A stretch of DNA of 64,000 nucleotides, from assembly GCF_014647635.1 (NCBI RefSeq), contig NZ_BMPO01000006.1, positions 109,583 through 173,582 on the forward strand, read 5' to 3'. Positions 28,335 to 36,469 of this stretch are shown piece after piece; position 1 is the stretch's first letter; the number at the start of each line of letters is the position of its first letter. The notes under the pieces are model-generated. The model was not told where the DNA came from, did no database searches, and worked only from the letters and a program-made list of their open reading frames with translations. The position numbers were made by a program, and so were the translations under genes. The stretch comes from Pseudomonas matsuisoli. Its GTDB lineage: Bacteria > Pseudomonadota > Gammaproteobacteria > Pseudomonadales > Pseudomonadaceae.

Positions 28335-29633
28335 ATGAACCCACGTATCGTGATCGTCGGCGGCGGCGCCGGTGGCCTTGAGCTAGCAACCCGTCTGGGT
28401 AAAACCCTGGGCAAACGCAAGAAGGCGACCATTACCCTGGTCGACGCCAACATGACGCACATTTGGAAGCCCCTGCTCCATGAAGTGGCGGCAGGGTCGC
28501 TGAATTCGTCGGAAGACGAGCTCAACTATGTCGCACAGGCAAAGTGGAACTCGTTCCATTTTCAACTGGGCCGCATGGGCGGTCTCGACCGCCAACGTAA
28601 GGTCATCACCTTGCAGGCCTCCCTGGATGAGAATGGCGTCGAAATTCTCCCCCAGCGTGAGCTCGCCTACGACACGCTCGTACTGTCCGTGGGTAGCAAC
28701 ACCAATGACTTCGGCACGCCCGGTGCGGCCGAGCACTGCATTTTTCTCGATACCCGCGCACAAGCTGAACGCTTCCATCGTCAATTTCTTGCGCATTACA
28801 TGCGGGCGCATGCCGGGCAGACGGCGGGATCGACGATTGACATCGCCATCGTCGGGGCCGGTGCGACCGGTGTGGAGTTGGCTGCCGAGTTGCACCATGC
28901 CGCGCGCGAACTGGCCGACTACGGTCTCGACCGCATCCAACCCGATGACTTGCGCATCAGCCTGGTCGAAGCCGGACCACGGGTATTGCCCGCGCTTCCC
29001 GAGCGAATCAGCACCTCGGTGCACCAGACGCTCGAAAAGATTGGCGTGAAGGTCTTGGTAGGTTCAGCGGTCGCCGAAGTCAGTGCCGAAGGTCTCACTA
29101 CGAAAGATGGCAGCGTCATACCGGCTTCGCTCAAAGTTTGGGCGGCGGGCATCCGCGCACCGGCGTTTCTCGCGAACCTGGACGGGCTGGAAACCAACCG
29201 CATCAATCAATTGGTGGTTCGGCCAACCCTGCAAACGACGCTGGATGACGATATCTTCGCCTTCGGCGACTGCGCCGCCTGCCCGAAAGGGGACGGCAGT
29301 GAGCAAAACGTCCCCCCCCGTGCCCAAGCCGCCCATCAGCAAGCCTCAACGCTGGCAAAATCCTTGCAACAACGGCTGCAAGGCAAACCACTGTCAACTT
29401 ACCGTTACAAGGATTACGGGTCACTGATTTCGCTGTCCCGTTTCAGCGCCGTGGGCAACCTCATGGGTAACTTGATGGGCAGCGTGAAACTGGAAGGCTG
29501 GCTTGCTCGGATGTTCTACGTCTCGCTGTACCGGCTGCACCAAACCGCGCTTTACGGCCCGGTTCGTACCGCCCTGCTGATGCTGAGCGACCGAATTGGC
29601 CGTAGTACGGAGCCAAGACTGAAGTTGCATTGA
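28335..29633 (+). CDS. ndh: Type II NADH dehydrogenase (NDH-2)
   Basis: 432 residues. FAD-binding motif IVIVGGGAGGLELATRLG at residues about 4-21, NADH-binding motif IAIVGAGATGVELAAELH near residue 170, then FAFGDCAACP, the second FAD contact. The stretch HIWKPLLHEVAAGSLNSSED and the C-terminal WLARMFYVSLYRLHQTALYG match the Pseudomonas Ndh proteins, membrane-associated enzymes passing electrons from NADH to quinone without proton pumping. The C-terminal amphipathic helix for membrane contact is present. The upstream extension of the frame is rejected because the FAD motif must lie at the N-terminus. Confidence 0.93.
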   Translation: MNPRIVIVGGGAGGLELATRLGKTLGKRKKATITLVDANMTHIWKPLLHEVAAGSLNSSEDELNYVAQAKWNSFHFQLGRMGGLDRQRKVITLQASLDENGVEILPQRELAYDTLVLSVGSNTNDFGTPGAAEHCIFLDTRAQAERFHRQFLAHYMRAHAGQTAGSTIDIAIVGAGATGVELAAELHHAARELADYGLDRIQPDDLRISLVEAGPRVLPALPERISTSVHQTLEKIGVKVLVGSAVAEVSAEGLTTKDGSVIPASLKVWAAGIRAPAFLANLDGLETNRINQLVVRPTLQTTLDDDIFAFGDCAACPKGDGSEQNVPPRAQAAHQQASTLAKSLQQRLQGKPLSTYRYKDYGSLISLSRFSAVGNLMGNLMGSVKLEGWLARMFYVSLYRLHQTALYGPVRTALLMLSDRIGRSTEPRLKLH

Positions 29634-29748
29634 CGATCCAAAGCGCCGCTTTTGCGCGTGACGACCAACCGGCACGTACGCGCTCGAGCGGACTCCGTTC
29701 CCTCGTGGCCAGCCCACACGGTGGTCACGTCGACTCAAAGGTAGAGAG

Positions 29749-30525
29749 ATGACCGCCACCGCTTTCGCACCATTGCTGATCGTTCAGATGAGTGTTCCTC
29801 CGGAAGACCTACGACGACAGGTGGGCGAGCAACTGGACTGGTTCAACGCCTTGCTCGAAGAGTTGCCGGTCGAATCCGTTTGCGTCCGCCCGCACTTGGG
29901 CGAACCGCTGCCCAGCGCGTCGTGCGTAGGCGCAGCCATCATCAGCGGGTCCTGGTCGATGGTGACTGACCGTGCGGACTGGAGCGAACGCACTGCGCAG
30001 TGGATTCAGGATATGCACGCCGCGCACGTACCACTGTTCGGCGTTTGCTACGGACATCAGCTGATTGCACATGCATTGGGTGGTCGCGTCGACTACTTGC
30101 CTGGCGGTCGAGAGCTTGGCGCCCATACGGTAAGGCTAAGCCCCGAGGGCCGGACACATCCGCGGCTCGCGCATTTCCCGGACACGTTTACCGCCATCCT
30201 TAGCCATGAGCAAAGCGTACTGGACCTTCCACCAGACGCACGCGTGCTAGCCGGGACGAAACGAGATCCGCACCAGATTCTTCATTACGGCGGCGAGACC
30301 TGGTCCAGCCAGTTCCACCCGGAATTCACACCGGAACTCTTGGCGACGTGCCTGGAACGCAAGCGAAGTGTTCTGGAAGCTGAAGGCTTGAATGTCACGG
30401 CCTTGATCGAAGGCCTCGACACCACGCCGACCGCAGCGAGGCTGTTGTTGGAGTTCGTCGAACGAAGCCTTCAATGCCCCAACATTCGAACGAAACGAGC
30501 GAGGGTGTTGACCACCGAGCCGTAG
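29749..30525 (+). CDS. Class I glutamine amidotransferase-like protein
   Basis: 258 residues, a stand-alone class I (GATase) domain. The nucleophile elbow is PLFGVCYGHQLIAHALGG (C100) and the catalytic His lies in WSSQFHPEFTPE, followed by Glu. Such free-standing proteins resemble the GMP synthase amidotransferase domain and include gamma-glutamyl hydrolases of polyamine breakdown. Substrate unknown. A purine-rich AGAGAG precedes the ATG. Confidence 0.88.
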   Translation: MTATAFAPLLIVQMSVPPEDLRRQVGEQLDWFNALLEELPVESVCVRPHLGEPLPSASCVGAAIISGSWSMVTDRADWSERTAQWIQDMHAAHVPLFGVCYGHQLIAHALGGRVDYLPGGRELGAHTVRLSPEGRTHPRLAHFPDTFTAILSHEQSVLDLPPDARVLAGTKRDPHQILHYGGETWSSQFHPEFTPELLATCLERKRSVLEAEGLNVTALIEGLDTTPTAARLLLEFVERSLQCPNIRTKRARVLTTEP

Positions 30526-30539
30526 CCGCTCAACGAATT

Positions 30540-30562
30540 CCCGGACGCCTGCGCCGTCCGGG
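30540..30562 (+). terminator. Hairpin after the amidotransferase gene
   Basis: CCCGGACG and CGTCCGGG pair exactly with a 7-base loop, 14 bases past the stop codon. Followed by a short tandem repeat of CTACCCGACCGGAT rather than a T run. Confidence 0.5.
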
Positions 30563-30645
30563 CCTACCCGACCGGATCTACCCGACCGGATCTACCTACA
30601 CGCTGCAGCAGCTTGCGTGCCGACTGAATTCGAGCCCAGAACGAC

Positions 30646-30669
30646 AAAACCCTCCACGAGGGAGGGTTT
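30646..30669 (-). terminator. Terminator of the tRNA operon
   Basis: Read on the minus strand, AAACCCTCC pairs with GGAGGGTTT around a short loop and runs into TTTTG. It lies 11 bases after the tRNA-Lys gene, the last of the operon. Confidence 0.85.
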
Positions 30670-30680
30670 CGATCGAAATG

Positions 30681-30756
30681 TGGTGGGTCGTGTAGGATTC
30701 GAACCTACGACCAATTGGTTAAAAGCCAACTGCTCTACCGACTGAGCTAACGACCC
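30681..30756 (-). tRNA. tRNA-Lys (TTT anticodon)
   Basis: 76 bases including an encoded CCA end. Minus strand starts GGGTCGTTAGCTCAGTCGGT, the anticodon loop reads CTTTTAA with TTT, and the T arm carries GGTTCGAATCC. Acceptor stem GGGTCGT pairs with ACGACCC. Third gene of an Asn-Pro-Lys operon. Confidence 0.97.
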
Positions 30757-30757
30757 T

Positions 30758-30834
30758 TGGTCGGGGTAGAGAGATTCGAACTCCCGACATCCTGCTCCCA
30801 AAGCAGGCGCGCTACCGGACTGCGCTATACCCCG
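30758..30834 (-). tRNA. tRNA-Pro (TGG anticodon)
   Basis: 77 bases with encoded CCA. Minus strand starts CGGGGTATAGCGCAGTCCGG; the loop TTTGGGA between CCTGC and GCAGG gives anticodon TGG; T arm GAGTTCGAATCTC. One base separates it from tRNA-Lys. Confidence 0.97.
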
Positions 30835-30843
30835 ATTAGAAGT

Positions 30844-30919
30844 TGGCTCCGCGACCTGGACTCGAACCAGGGACCCAATGATTAACAGTCATTTGCTCTA
30901 CCGACTGAGCTATCGCGGA
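30844..30919 (-). tRNA. tRNA-Asn (GTT anticodon)
   Basis: 76 bases with encoded CCA. Minus strand starts TCCGCGATAGCTCAGTCGGT, loop CTGTTAA gives GTT, T arm GGTTCGAGTCC. First gene of the operon, 9 bases before tRNA-Pro. Confidence 0.97.
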
Positions 30920-30980
30920 ACAGTACTTCTAGCCTCCTTGACCCGCCCCGCTAATGCGATTCGCGTCTCAGAGGCGCGCC

Positions 30981-31008
30981 ATTTTACGTTTCCGCGAACC
31001 GCTGTCAA
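30981..31008 (-). promoter_or_regulatory. Sigma-70 promoter of the tRNA operon
   Basis: On the minus strand TTGACA (31008-31003, perfect -35) is followed after 16 bases by TAAAAT (30986-30981). Downstream lies the G+C-rich run GGCGCGCC, a discriminator typical of stable-RNA promoters under growth-rate and ppGpp control. The start would be about 55 bases ahead of tRNA-Asn. Confidence 0.8.
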
Positions 31009-31119
31009 CCCCAAAACCTCTTTTTTCTTCAAGCATTTGCAGCCCACTGGCACAGTGCTATATATGAGCCCCGGTCAGGCACGTTCTCTGCGCCGCTCGC
31101 AGCCCTGAAGATCACCACT

Positions 31120-33315
31120 ATGTCGAACGAACTTCCGCCCTCCTCATCGAAGGGAAGCCAACCCGGATTTGGATACGGTCTCCTGGTTCAAACCTGTCGA
31201 AAACTCCAACTGGACCACGTGGCTGCCGGCCTCGAACACGTCTTTACCCATGCCGACGACACGCTTCTGGAATGTGCCGAGCGCGCCGAGAACAATCAGG
31301 TGCAGACGATGTTTCTCGATAGCCTGCGCGCGGTACGCCAGCAACATGGCGCGATCGAGCAGGCATTCATTCGGCGCCTGAGCCAAAGCTATGTCCACTA
31401 TTTCCAGCCGAACCGGATCCGCTCGTCAGAACCGGCTGCCGCCCCAGACACGCTGGCATTGATAGAGCAGGACCTGTTCGAAGAACGGCTGCAGGTCGAA
31501 AACACCGTAGCCTGGTCACGGCAGGAGCACCATGCGCTGCTAGCGGGCATAGAGGCGCGCCTGCATATGCTGGTGTCTCACGCGGCAGTGTCCGGAGAAT
31601 CGCCGTTAACGCCCCGCACTCTCGCCGACTGCTTCCACCACGCACTCGGCCAGACGTCGCTGCCCTCGAAGGTCAAACGCGTCGTCTATACGCTGTTCGA
31701 TCAACACGTTATGCGTGAAGCGGGCCCGCTCTATAAAGCAATTGACGCACTTTTCACCCAGGCGGGACTAAAGGCGCCCCAAAAGCCAGCGAAGCCGCCG
31801 CAAAAGCCAACCGCGACTCAAACGACCCACGCAGCTTTCTCGCCAGCCGCCAAATCGCATGGCAGCACCGCCGTGGACCCGAGCTCGCTCTCGGAATACG
31901 CACGCGCCGCCCAGCGTGTCAGTGATATCCGGCACCTCATCGAGCGTGTTCGACAAACGTCCATGGCGCAACGATTGCCCGGAGGCAGTCACCCGCTGAC
32001 ATCCGCTGCACCCACGAGCGAGCCTGTCATCGGGCGAGAGGCGATCGATGACCTGCTGATCCATTTGCAACAGCAGGCGCGTACCCACACGGCAGGATCA
32101 ATCTCGTCCGAACATCTAAAGCAAGCGCTCCAACGCGAGCTGGCCGTGCGTCACCGCTCCAAAGGGCGCGTGGCGGATGGCGACGCGCAGACAATCGATC
32201 TGGTCGGCATGCTGTTCGACTATATAAAAGCCGACGCCCGCGTACCCAACACGTTCCAGCAGGCGTTGGGTCGGCTGCATATCCCGTTTTTGCGGTTCTC
32301 CCTGGACGAGCCGGACGTGTTCGTCGATCCCGGGCACCCCCTGCGTCGCCTACTCGATCGACTAGCACTCGCGGTGGACCTGTCAGCGGGAAATGAAGCG
32401 AACGAAAGCCGTTTGATCGATGAATTTCGGCAGATCGACAACACACTGCTCGCCGACGCCCTGCCCTCGCCTTCATCCATCCGCGAGCTGACCGACGCCG
32501 TCGACCGTTTCATTAATGAGCTCGAAGAAAAAGCACGCTTGCGGGAACAACGGGCAGTGGAAACCGCAAAAGGTCACGACCGCCTTGCGAGCGCCCGGAG
32601 CCGGGCCAATGCGGTCATTGCCCGCTTGACGGCCGACCACGCGCTACCTTCCGCGATCGAAGACTTCCTGCGGCTTACATGGAACGACGTGCTGGTGTTC
32701 ATTCAGCTGCGCGAAGGCGAAAACAGCGAGAGTTTCAAAGCTGCGCAGCGCACCGCGCAGACGTTAGCACGCGGCGATACTCGTCACATTGGCAACACCC
32801 AGGGCCATGAAGCGTTGATGGCGGGCATCGCCTCCGGCCTGAACCTGCTCGGGCGCTTTTCGAGCACGGAGATCGCGAAAATCCAGAAAGCGCTCGGCAG
32901 TGCCTTATCGGCACCGATGCCTGCTGCCACCCGAGCTGCCGTGGCCACGCCGGCAGCCGCAAGCGCTCCGCCATCCGAAGCGTCCATGACACCACCGATG
33001 GATGCCGCGCTGGAGCATTCACTGAAAGAACACCTGCGGGTACTCGAACACGTCGAGTACGGTCGCTATTTCGAATTCCAGCAAGACGGCGGGAAGGTTC
33101 AACTGAAACTATCGTGGTTCAGCCCAACCACGGAAAACTACATGTTCGTGGACAAGATGGGCCAGCGGGTCGCGGTGAAGCCGATCCGTCAGCTCGCCAT
33201 GGAAATGCTATCGGGTAGCGCACGACTGCTCGACAAGACCGAGCAGCCCTCGCTCGTCGATCGCGCCATACACGCCATCCACCGCATGCTCACGAAGATG
33301 ACCACGCGTGACTGA
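31120..33315 (+). CDS. DUF1631 family protein
   Basis: 731 residues of the DUF1631 family, long helical cytoplasmic proteins of Pseudomonas and relatives (sometimes mislabelled thymidine phosphorylase). Conserved blocks visible are QVQTMFLDSLRAVRQQHGAIEQAF near residue 62, DQHVMREAGPLYKAIDALF, DLVGMLFDYIKADARVP, LPSAIEDFLRLTWNDVLVFIQLREG, and the C-terminal VQLKLSWFSPTTENYMFVDKMGQRVAVKP, a small beta domain like those of flagellar-brake proteins. Alanine/proline-rich linkers separate them. Followed 13 bases later by a PilZ gene. Confidence 0.85.
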   Translation: MSNELPPSSSKGSQPGFGYGLLVQTCRKLQLDHVAAGLEHVFTHADDTLLECAERAENNQVQTMFLDSLRAVRQQHGAIEQAFIRRLSQSYVHYFQPNRIRSSEPAAAPDTLALIEQDLFEERLQVENTVAWSRQEHHALLAGIEARLHMLVSHAAVSGESPLTPRTLADCFHHALGQTSLPSKVKRVVYTLFDQHVMREAGPLYKAIDALFTQAGLKAPQKPAKPPQKPTATQTTHAAFSPAAKSHGSTAVDPSSLSEYARAAQRVSDIRHLIERVRQTSMAQRLPGGSHPLTSAAPTSEPVIGREAIDDLLIHLQQQARTHTAGSISSEHLKQALQRELAVRHRSKGRVADGDAQTIDLVGMLFDYIKADARVPNTFQQALGRLHIPFLRFSLDEPDVFVDPGHPLRRLLDRLALAVDLSAGNEANESRLIDEFRQIDNTLLADALPSPSSIRELTDAVDRFINELEEKARLREQRAVETAKGHDRLASARSRANAVIARLTADHALPSAIEDFLRLTWNDVLVFIQLREGENSESFKAAQRTAQTLARGDTRHIGNTQGHEALMAGIASGLNLLGRFSSTEIAKIQKALGSALSAPMPAATRAAVATPAAASAPPSEASMTPPMDAALEHSLKEHLRVLEHVEYGRYFEFQQDGGKVQLKLSWFSPTTENYMFVDKMGQRVAVKPIRQLAMEMLSGSARLLDKTEQPSLVDRAIHAIHRMLTKMTTRD

Positions 33316-33328
33316 CCAAGGAGAACGC

Positions 33329-33670
33329 ATGGAGCGTCGCAAGCACATTCGGTACAGCGGTGACGTGTTGTTGGAAGCGGTTCATATCGCGAGTGGCGCA
33401 CGGTTGGGCCGGGTGGTGGATCTATCGGTGGGCGGTACGATGCTGTTTTGCCCAACGCTCCCTGTCGAAGAGTCTGTCTGGGTTTGCCAACTCGTACCTG
33501 CTTCTCCAGGCACGCCGACGGAAGCGGTCAGTCTCACCCTGGATTGCTTGTGGACGCGCCCTGCCAGTGATGGCATCGGTGGTTGGGCAGGCTTTCAAAT
33601 CGTCGATGCCGACGACAGCCAACGTATTGCCCTTGCTCGCCTGATCGAGCGATTGCCGACACCGATCTGA
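33329..33670 (+). CDS. PilZ-domain protein (c-di-GMP receptor)
   Basis: 113 residues, a single PilZ domain. The c-di-GMP contact RRKHIR at residues 3-8 and the second motif VDLSVGGTML (D/NxSxxG) near residue 31 are both intact, so it should bind c-di-GMP. AAGGAG lies 6 bases before the ATG at 33329; an earlier in-frame ATG seven codons upstream overlaps the DUF1631 stop but lacks a ribosome site. Cotranscribed with DUF1631, suggesting that the pair works in c-di-GMP signalling. Confidence 0.9.
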   Translation: MERRKHIRYSGDVLLEAVHIASGARLGRVVDLSVGGTMLFCPTLPVEESVWVCQLVPASPGTPTEAVSLTLDCLWTRPASDGIGGWAGFQIVDADDSQRIALARLIERLPTPI

Positions 33671-33769
33671 TGCAGTGCGCCGGTGGGCAGCTACGTGAGT
33701 GCGGTAGCAGCCTTTGATATAGAGTCGATGATAACTGGCGCCGTACGCGCCTTACCCCTGGAGCAAAAC

Positions 33770-34219
33770 ATGCGCAAGACTTGTATCTCCGTCGTGACCG
33801 CCCTGGCGTTGGGTGCGCTCTGCAGTACCGCCATTGGTGCAGAGTCGCCCACAGGCCGTTGGAAGACCATCGATGATGAAACGGGCCGCACCAAATCCAT
33901 CGTCGTAATACAGTCAGGACCGAGCGGAACGCTTAGCGGTAAGGTCGTCCAGATCCTGCAATCCGACAAAGGCCCTCACCCCCTCTGTGACGCCTGCGAT
34001 GGCGAGCGCAAGAACCAGCCCATAGAAGGCATGACCATCCTTTGGGACCTCAAGCCGGATGGCGACCACGTCTGGTCCGGTGGCACCGTACTGGATCCGT
34101 CGAAAGGCAAGACCTACCGCGCCAAGCTTACCCTCGATGAGGACGGTGAAAAGCTTCAGCTACGCGGCTACATCGGTATTGAGGCCCTGGGCCGAACGCA
34201 AACTTGGCTACGCGAGTAA
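33770..34219 (+). CDS. DUF2147 periplasmic protein
   Basis: 149 residues. Signal peptide ends near ALCSTAIGA (residue 23). The mature part starts SPTGRWKTIDDETGRTKSIV and contains the two-Cys segment PLCDACDGERKNQP and GMTILWDLKPDGD, all hallmarks of DUF2147, a beta-rich periplasmic domain of unknown role. The ATG at 33770 gives the signal peptide directly; the frame upstream of it is not signal-like. Single gene. Confidence 0.85.
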   Translation: MRKTCISVVTALALGALCSTAIGAESPTGRWKTIDDETGRTKSIVVIQSGPSGTLSGKVVQILQSDKGPHPLCDACDGERKNQPIEGMTILWDLKPDGDHVWSGGTVLDPSKGKTYRAKLTLDEDGEKLQLRGYIGIEALGRTQTWLRE

Positions 34220-34247
34220 GCGTCCGCAGCCCGGACGTCGCGCATCT

Positions 34248-35675
34248 TCAGTACGAACCGCTACCGCTGCCCGATGCCTCGATCTGGGTCTCGTAGTGCT
34301 TCAAGTCGACACTCAGCCGACAGAAATGGTCGCCCTGTCGCCACCCCATCGCCAAACGCCCCGGACCCGACTGCTGCAATTCGAAGCGCCCATCGAAGGC
34401 CGGGTGCGCGTTGCGTAAGCGCATTAACGCCAGCACACGCTGTACGACTGGGCGCTGCAACTCGGCTTCGGCCTCCTCTAGCGTATAAACGTGGCGGTTA
34501 ACGTCCCGGGACTCACCCGTCGCATCGCACAGATCGAAATCATTGCTGCCGGCCAGCAAACCGACGTAGTAGACCTGTGGAATGCCGGGTGCGAACAACT
34601 GGATCGCACGCGCCGCTACGTAGGCGTCGTCGTTCTTCTGCAACGCCTCGTAGAACGTGCAGGTGAGCTGATAGATCGCACCCACGCTGTGAACATTGAC
34701 GGCAGACCGACGCATAATCGGGTCCGCGCTACGGGCGGACACTTGCTCGATCAAATGACGAATTTCGTCCTCCGGCAACAAGCCTTCGACATCGGGAATG
34801 CAGATACCGTCGTGCGTATCGAGCACCGTGACCTGATTGCGCGGACACATCCGTAGCCAGCGCTCGAGATGCACGCTGCTGCCCTGAAGAAACGCGTGCA
34901 GCACCAACGGCGGCAACGCAAAGCCGTAGGGCCGCATCCCCCGCCGCGAAATGGCGTACTGGTAGCTGATGTGGTCATGTACCTCCGGCAGCATTTCTGC
35001 GCCGTGTTTCGCCCCCGCTTCGCGAAACCACTCGAGGATCTGATAGACATCCGGTTCGACCAGAAAACAATTGGTCCCAACGCGCTTGGTGGTGTAGCCG
35101 AATGCGTCCAGACGAAACAGCTTCACGCCGCGCGCCGCGAGAAACGCCAGGTAGCGCTCCATCAGGCGGTAGGTTTCCGGTGACCGGTAATCGAGATCGA
35201 TCTGGCGCTCGGTGAACGTGCACCACACGCGAGAGGCGGTTCCGTCAGCGTGCTCGACGTCGCGAAAAGGCTCCTTTTCCTTGCGGATATGAATCTTCGC
35301 CAGGTCTTCCTGCGAGATATCACCCAACGTTTCCACCTGCACGAACAAATCGGCGTACGCCGATGCGTCGCCCTTCGCGACATAGTCGAGAAATTCGGGT
35401 GACGCGTCAGCAATGTGACTGATGATGAGATCGACACACAGATCGAAACGAGCCGAGATTCGCTCGACGTCCGCCCAACTGCCGTAGGCCGGGTCTACTT
35501 CCAGATGCGTCAACGGTGAAAAGCCGCCGTCCGCATTGGACGGATACAACGGCAGGATATGAACGCCGCCGACGGCGCCGTCTAGATGCTGTTCGAGAAA
35601 GTCGGCCAGTTGACCGAGGTTGTGACCCAGGCGGTTTGGGTAAGTGATCAGCTGAACTGCATTTCGCAGGGGCAT
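34248..35675 (-). CDS. Sucrose phosphorylase-family enzyme (GH13_18)
   Basis: 475 residues. GH13 subfamily 18 layout: NAVQLITYPNRLG, GVHILPLYPS, DLIISHIADASPEF, FRLDAFGY with nucleophile D190, LPEVHDHISYQY with acid/base E231, and VLDTHDGI with transition-state D289, spaced as in Bifidobacterium sucrose phosphorylase (192, 232, 290). These enzymes split sucrose, or glucosyl compounds such as glucosylglycerol or glucosylglycerate, with phosphate to glucose 1-phosphate. No sugar transporter or kinase is adjacent, so the natural donor is open. Divergent from the GyrI-like gene. Confidence 0.88.
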   Translation of the reverse strand: MPLRNAVQLITYPNRLGHNLGQLADFLEQHLDGAVGGVHILPLYPSNADGGFSPLTHLEVDPAYGSWADVERISARFDLCVDLIISHIADASPEFLDYVAKGDASAYADLFVQVETLGDISQEDLAKIHIRKEKEPFRDVEHADGTASRVWCTFTERQIDLDYRSPETYRLMERYLAFLAARGVKLFRLDAFGYTTKRVGTNCFLVEPDVYQILEWFREAGAKHGAEMLPEVHDHISYQYAISRRGMRPYGFALPPLVLHAFLQGSSVHLERWLRMCPRNQVTVLDTHDGICIPDVEGLLPEDEIRHLIEQVSARSADPIMRRSAVNVHSVGAIYQLTCTFYEALQKNDDAYVAARAIQLFAPGIPQVYYVGLLAGSNDFDLCDATGESRDVNRHVYTLEEAEAELQRPVVQRVLALMRLRNAHPAFDGRFELQQSGPGRLAMGWRQGDHFCRLSVDLKHYETQIEASGSGSGSY

Positions 35676-35800
35676 GCTTCCTCCTCGGGCGATTGACTGC
35701 GCGGCTGGCGCAGGAAGGCGGCGATGTTGGAATGCGTTGCGGCTGCTGCTCGGGCCGCAATCGGTTAAGGTGTCGACCGTTTCTGAACGAGGATTGCACC

Positions 35801-36250
35801 ATGTCCCTTGAAATCGTTGACCATCCCTCTATCGAAGTGATGGGTCTGCTATTCGAACCCGGCAAAGGCGAAGACATCGCGGGACTGTGGCGGCGCTTTG
35901 CTAGCCAAGTCGGCTCCATTCCAGACCGTGTGGGGGATAGCGATTGGTACGGTGTCAGCTGGCAACAGGCGGGGGCGCTTCACTACCTGGCTGCGGTCGC
36001 GACCGAGCCCGGCGCTTCCGTGCCGTCCGGGCTGCTGCGCCAAGAAATTCCCGCCGGCCGCTATGCCCGCTACGTCCACTTGGGCACCGCGCCTGGCGTC
36101 GCCACGAGCTTTCGCCGATTGTTCGCAGAGCTGCTGCCCGCACGTGGCCTGCAGCCCCGGCCAGGTGCCTGCTTCGAGCATTACACCGAAGCGTTTACCG
36201 GCATCGATGCGCAGGACTCGCAGATCTTCCTCTACGTCCCCGTTTTCTAA
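35801..36250 (+). CDS. GyrI-like effector-binding domain protein
   Basis: 149 residues resembling the AraC effector-binding (GyrI/SbmC) fold without a DNA-binding part: IEVMGLLFEPGKGEDIAGLWRRF, YGVSWQ, IPAGRYARYVHLG (the strand and loop that form the binding cleft) and FEHYTEAFTG with FLYVPVF at the end. Stand-alone proteins of this type sequester drugs or hydrolyse cyclopropanes; function here unknown. ATG at 35801 gives the full fold. Confidence 0.75.
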   Translation: MSLEIVDHPSIEVMGLLFEPGKGEDIAGLWRRFASQVGSIPDRVGDSDWYGVSWQQAGALHYLAAVATEPGASVPSGLLRQEIPAGRYARYVHLGTAPGVATSFRRLFAELLPARGLQPRPGACFEHYTEAFTGIDAQDSQIFLYVPVF

Positions 36251-36469
36251 TTCTCTGCCAATGCGCGCCTGACGGCGCGCTGCGAGGCCTGAGCTGCTCT
36301 CTTTAAGTGGGCTATGCCCACGTTCGGGCACTCCCCCTGGGCGCTTCGATCGCCACGCGTCTATGTCGCCCCTATCGCGCAATTGTCATACAAGCGTGGT
36401 AGCGCGCATCGCGGCAGACGTGGCACAGTCCAGCGCTTATAGAGAGAGGGAATAGGGAGCGAATAGGCG

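Noticed and set aside
30564-30592. Two tandem copies of CTACCCGACCGGAT.
   Set aside because: Only two copies, no dyad match to a protein family and no neighbour suggesting a site; possibly leftover of replication slippage.
30681-30919. tRNA cluster as integration site of a genomic island.
   Set aside because: No integrase, no direct repeat of a tRNA 3' end and ordinary chromosomal genes on both sides.
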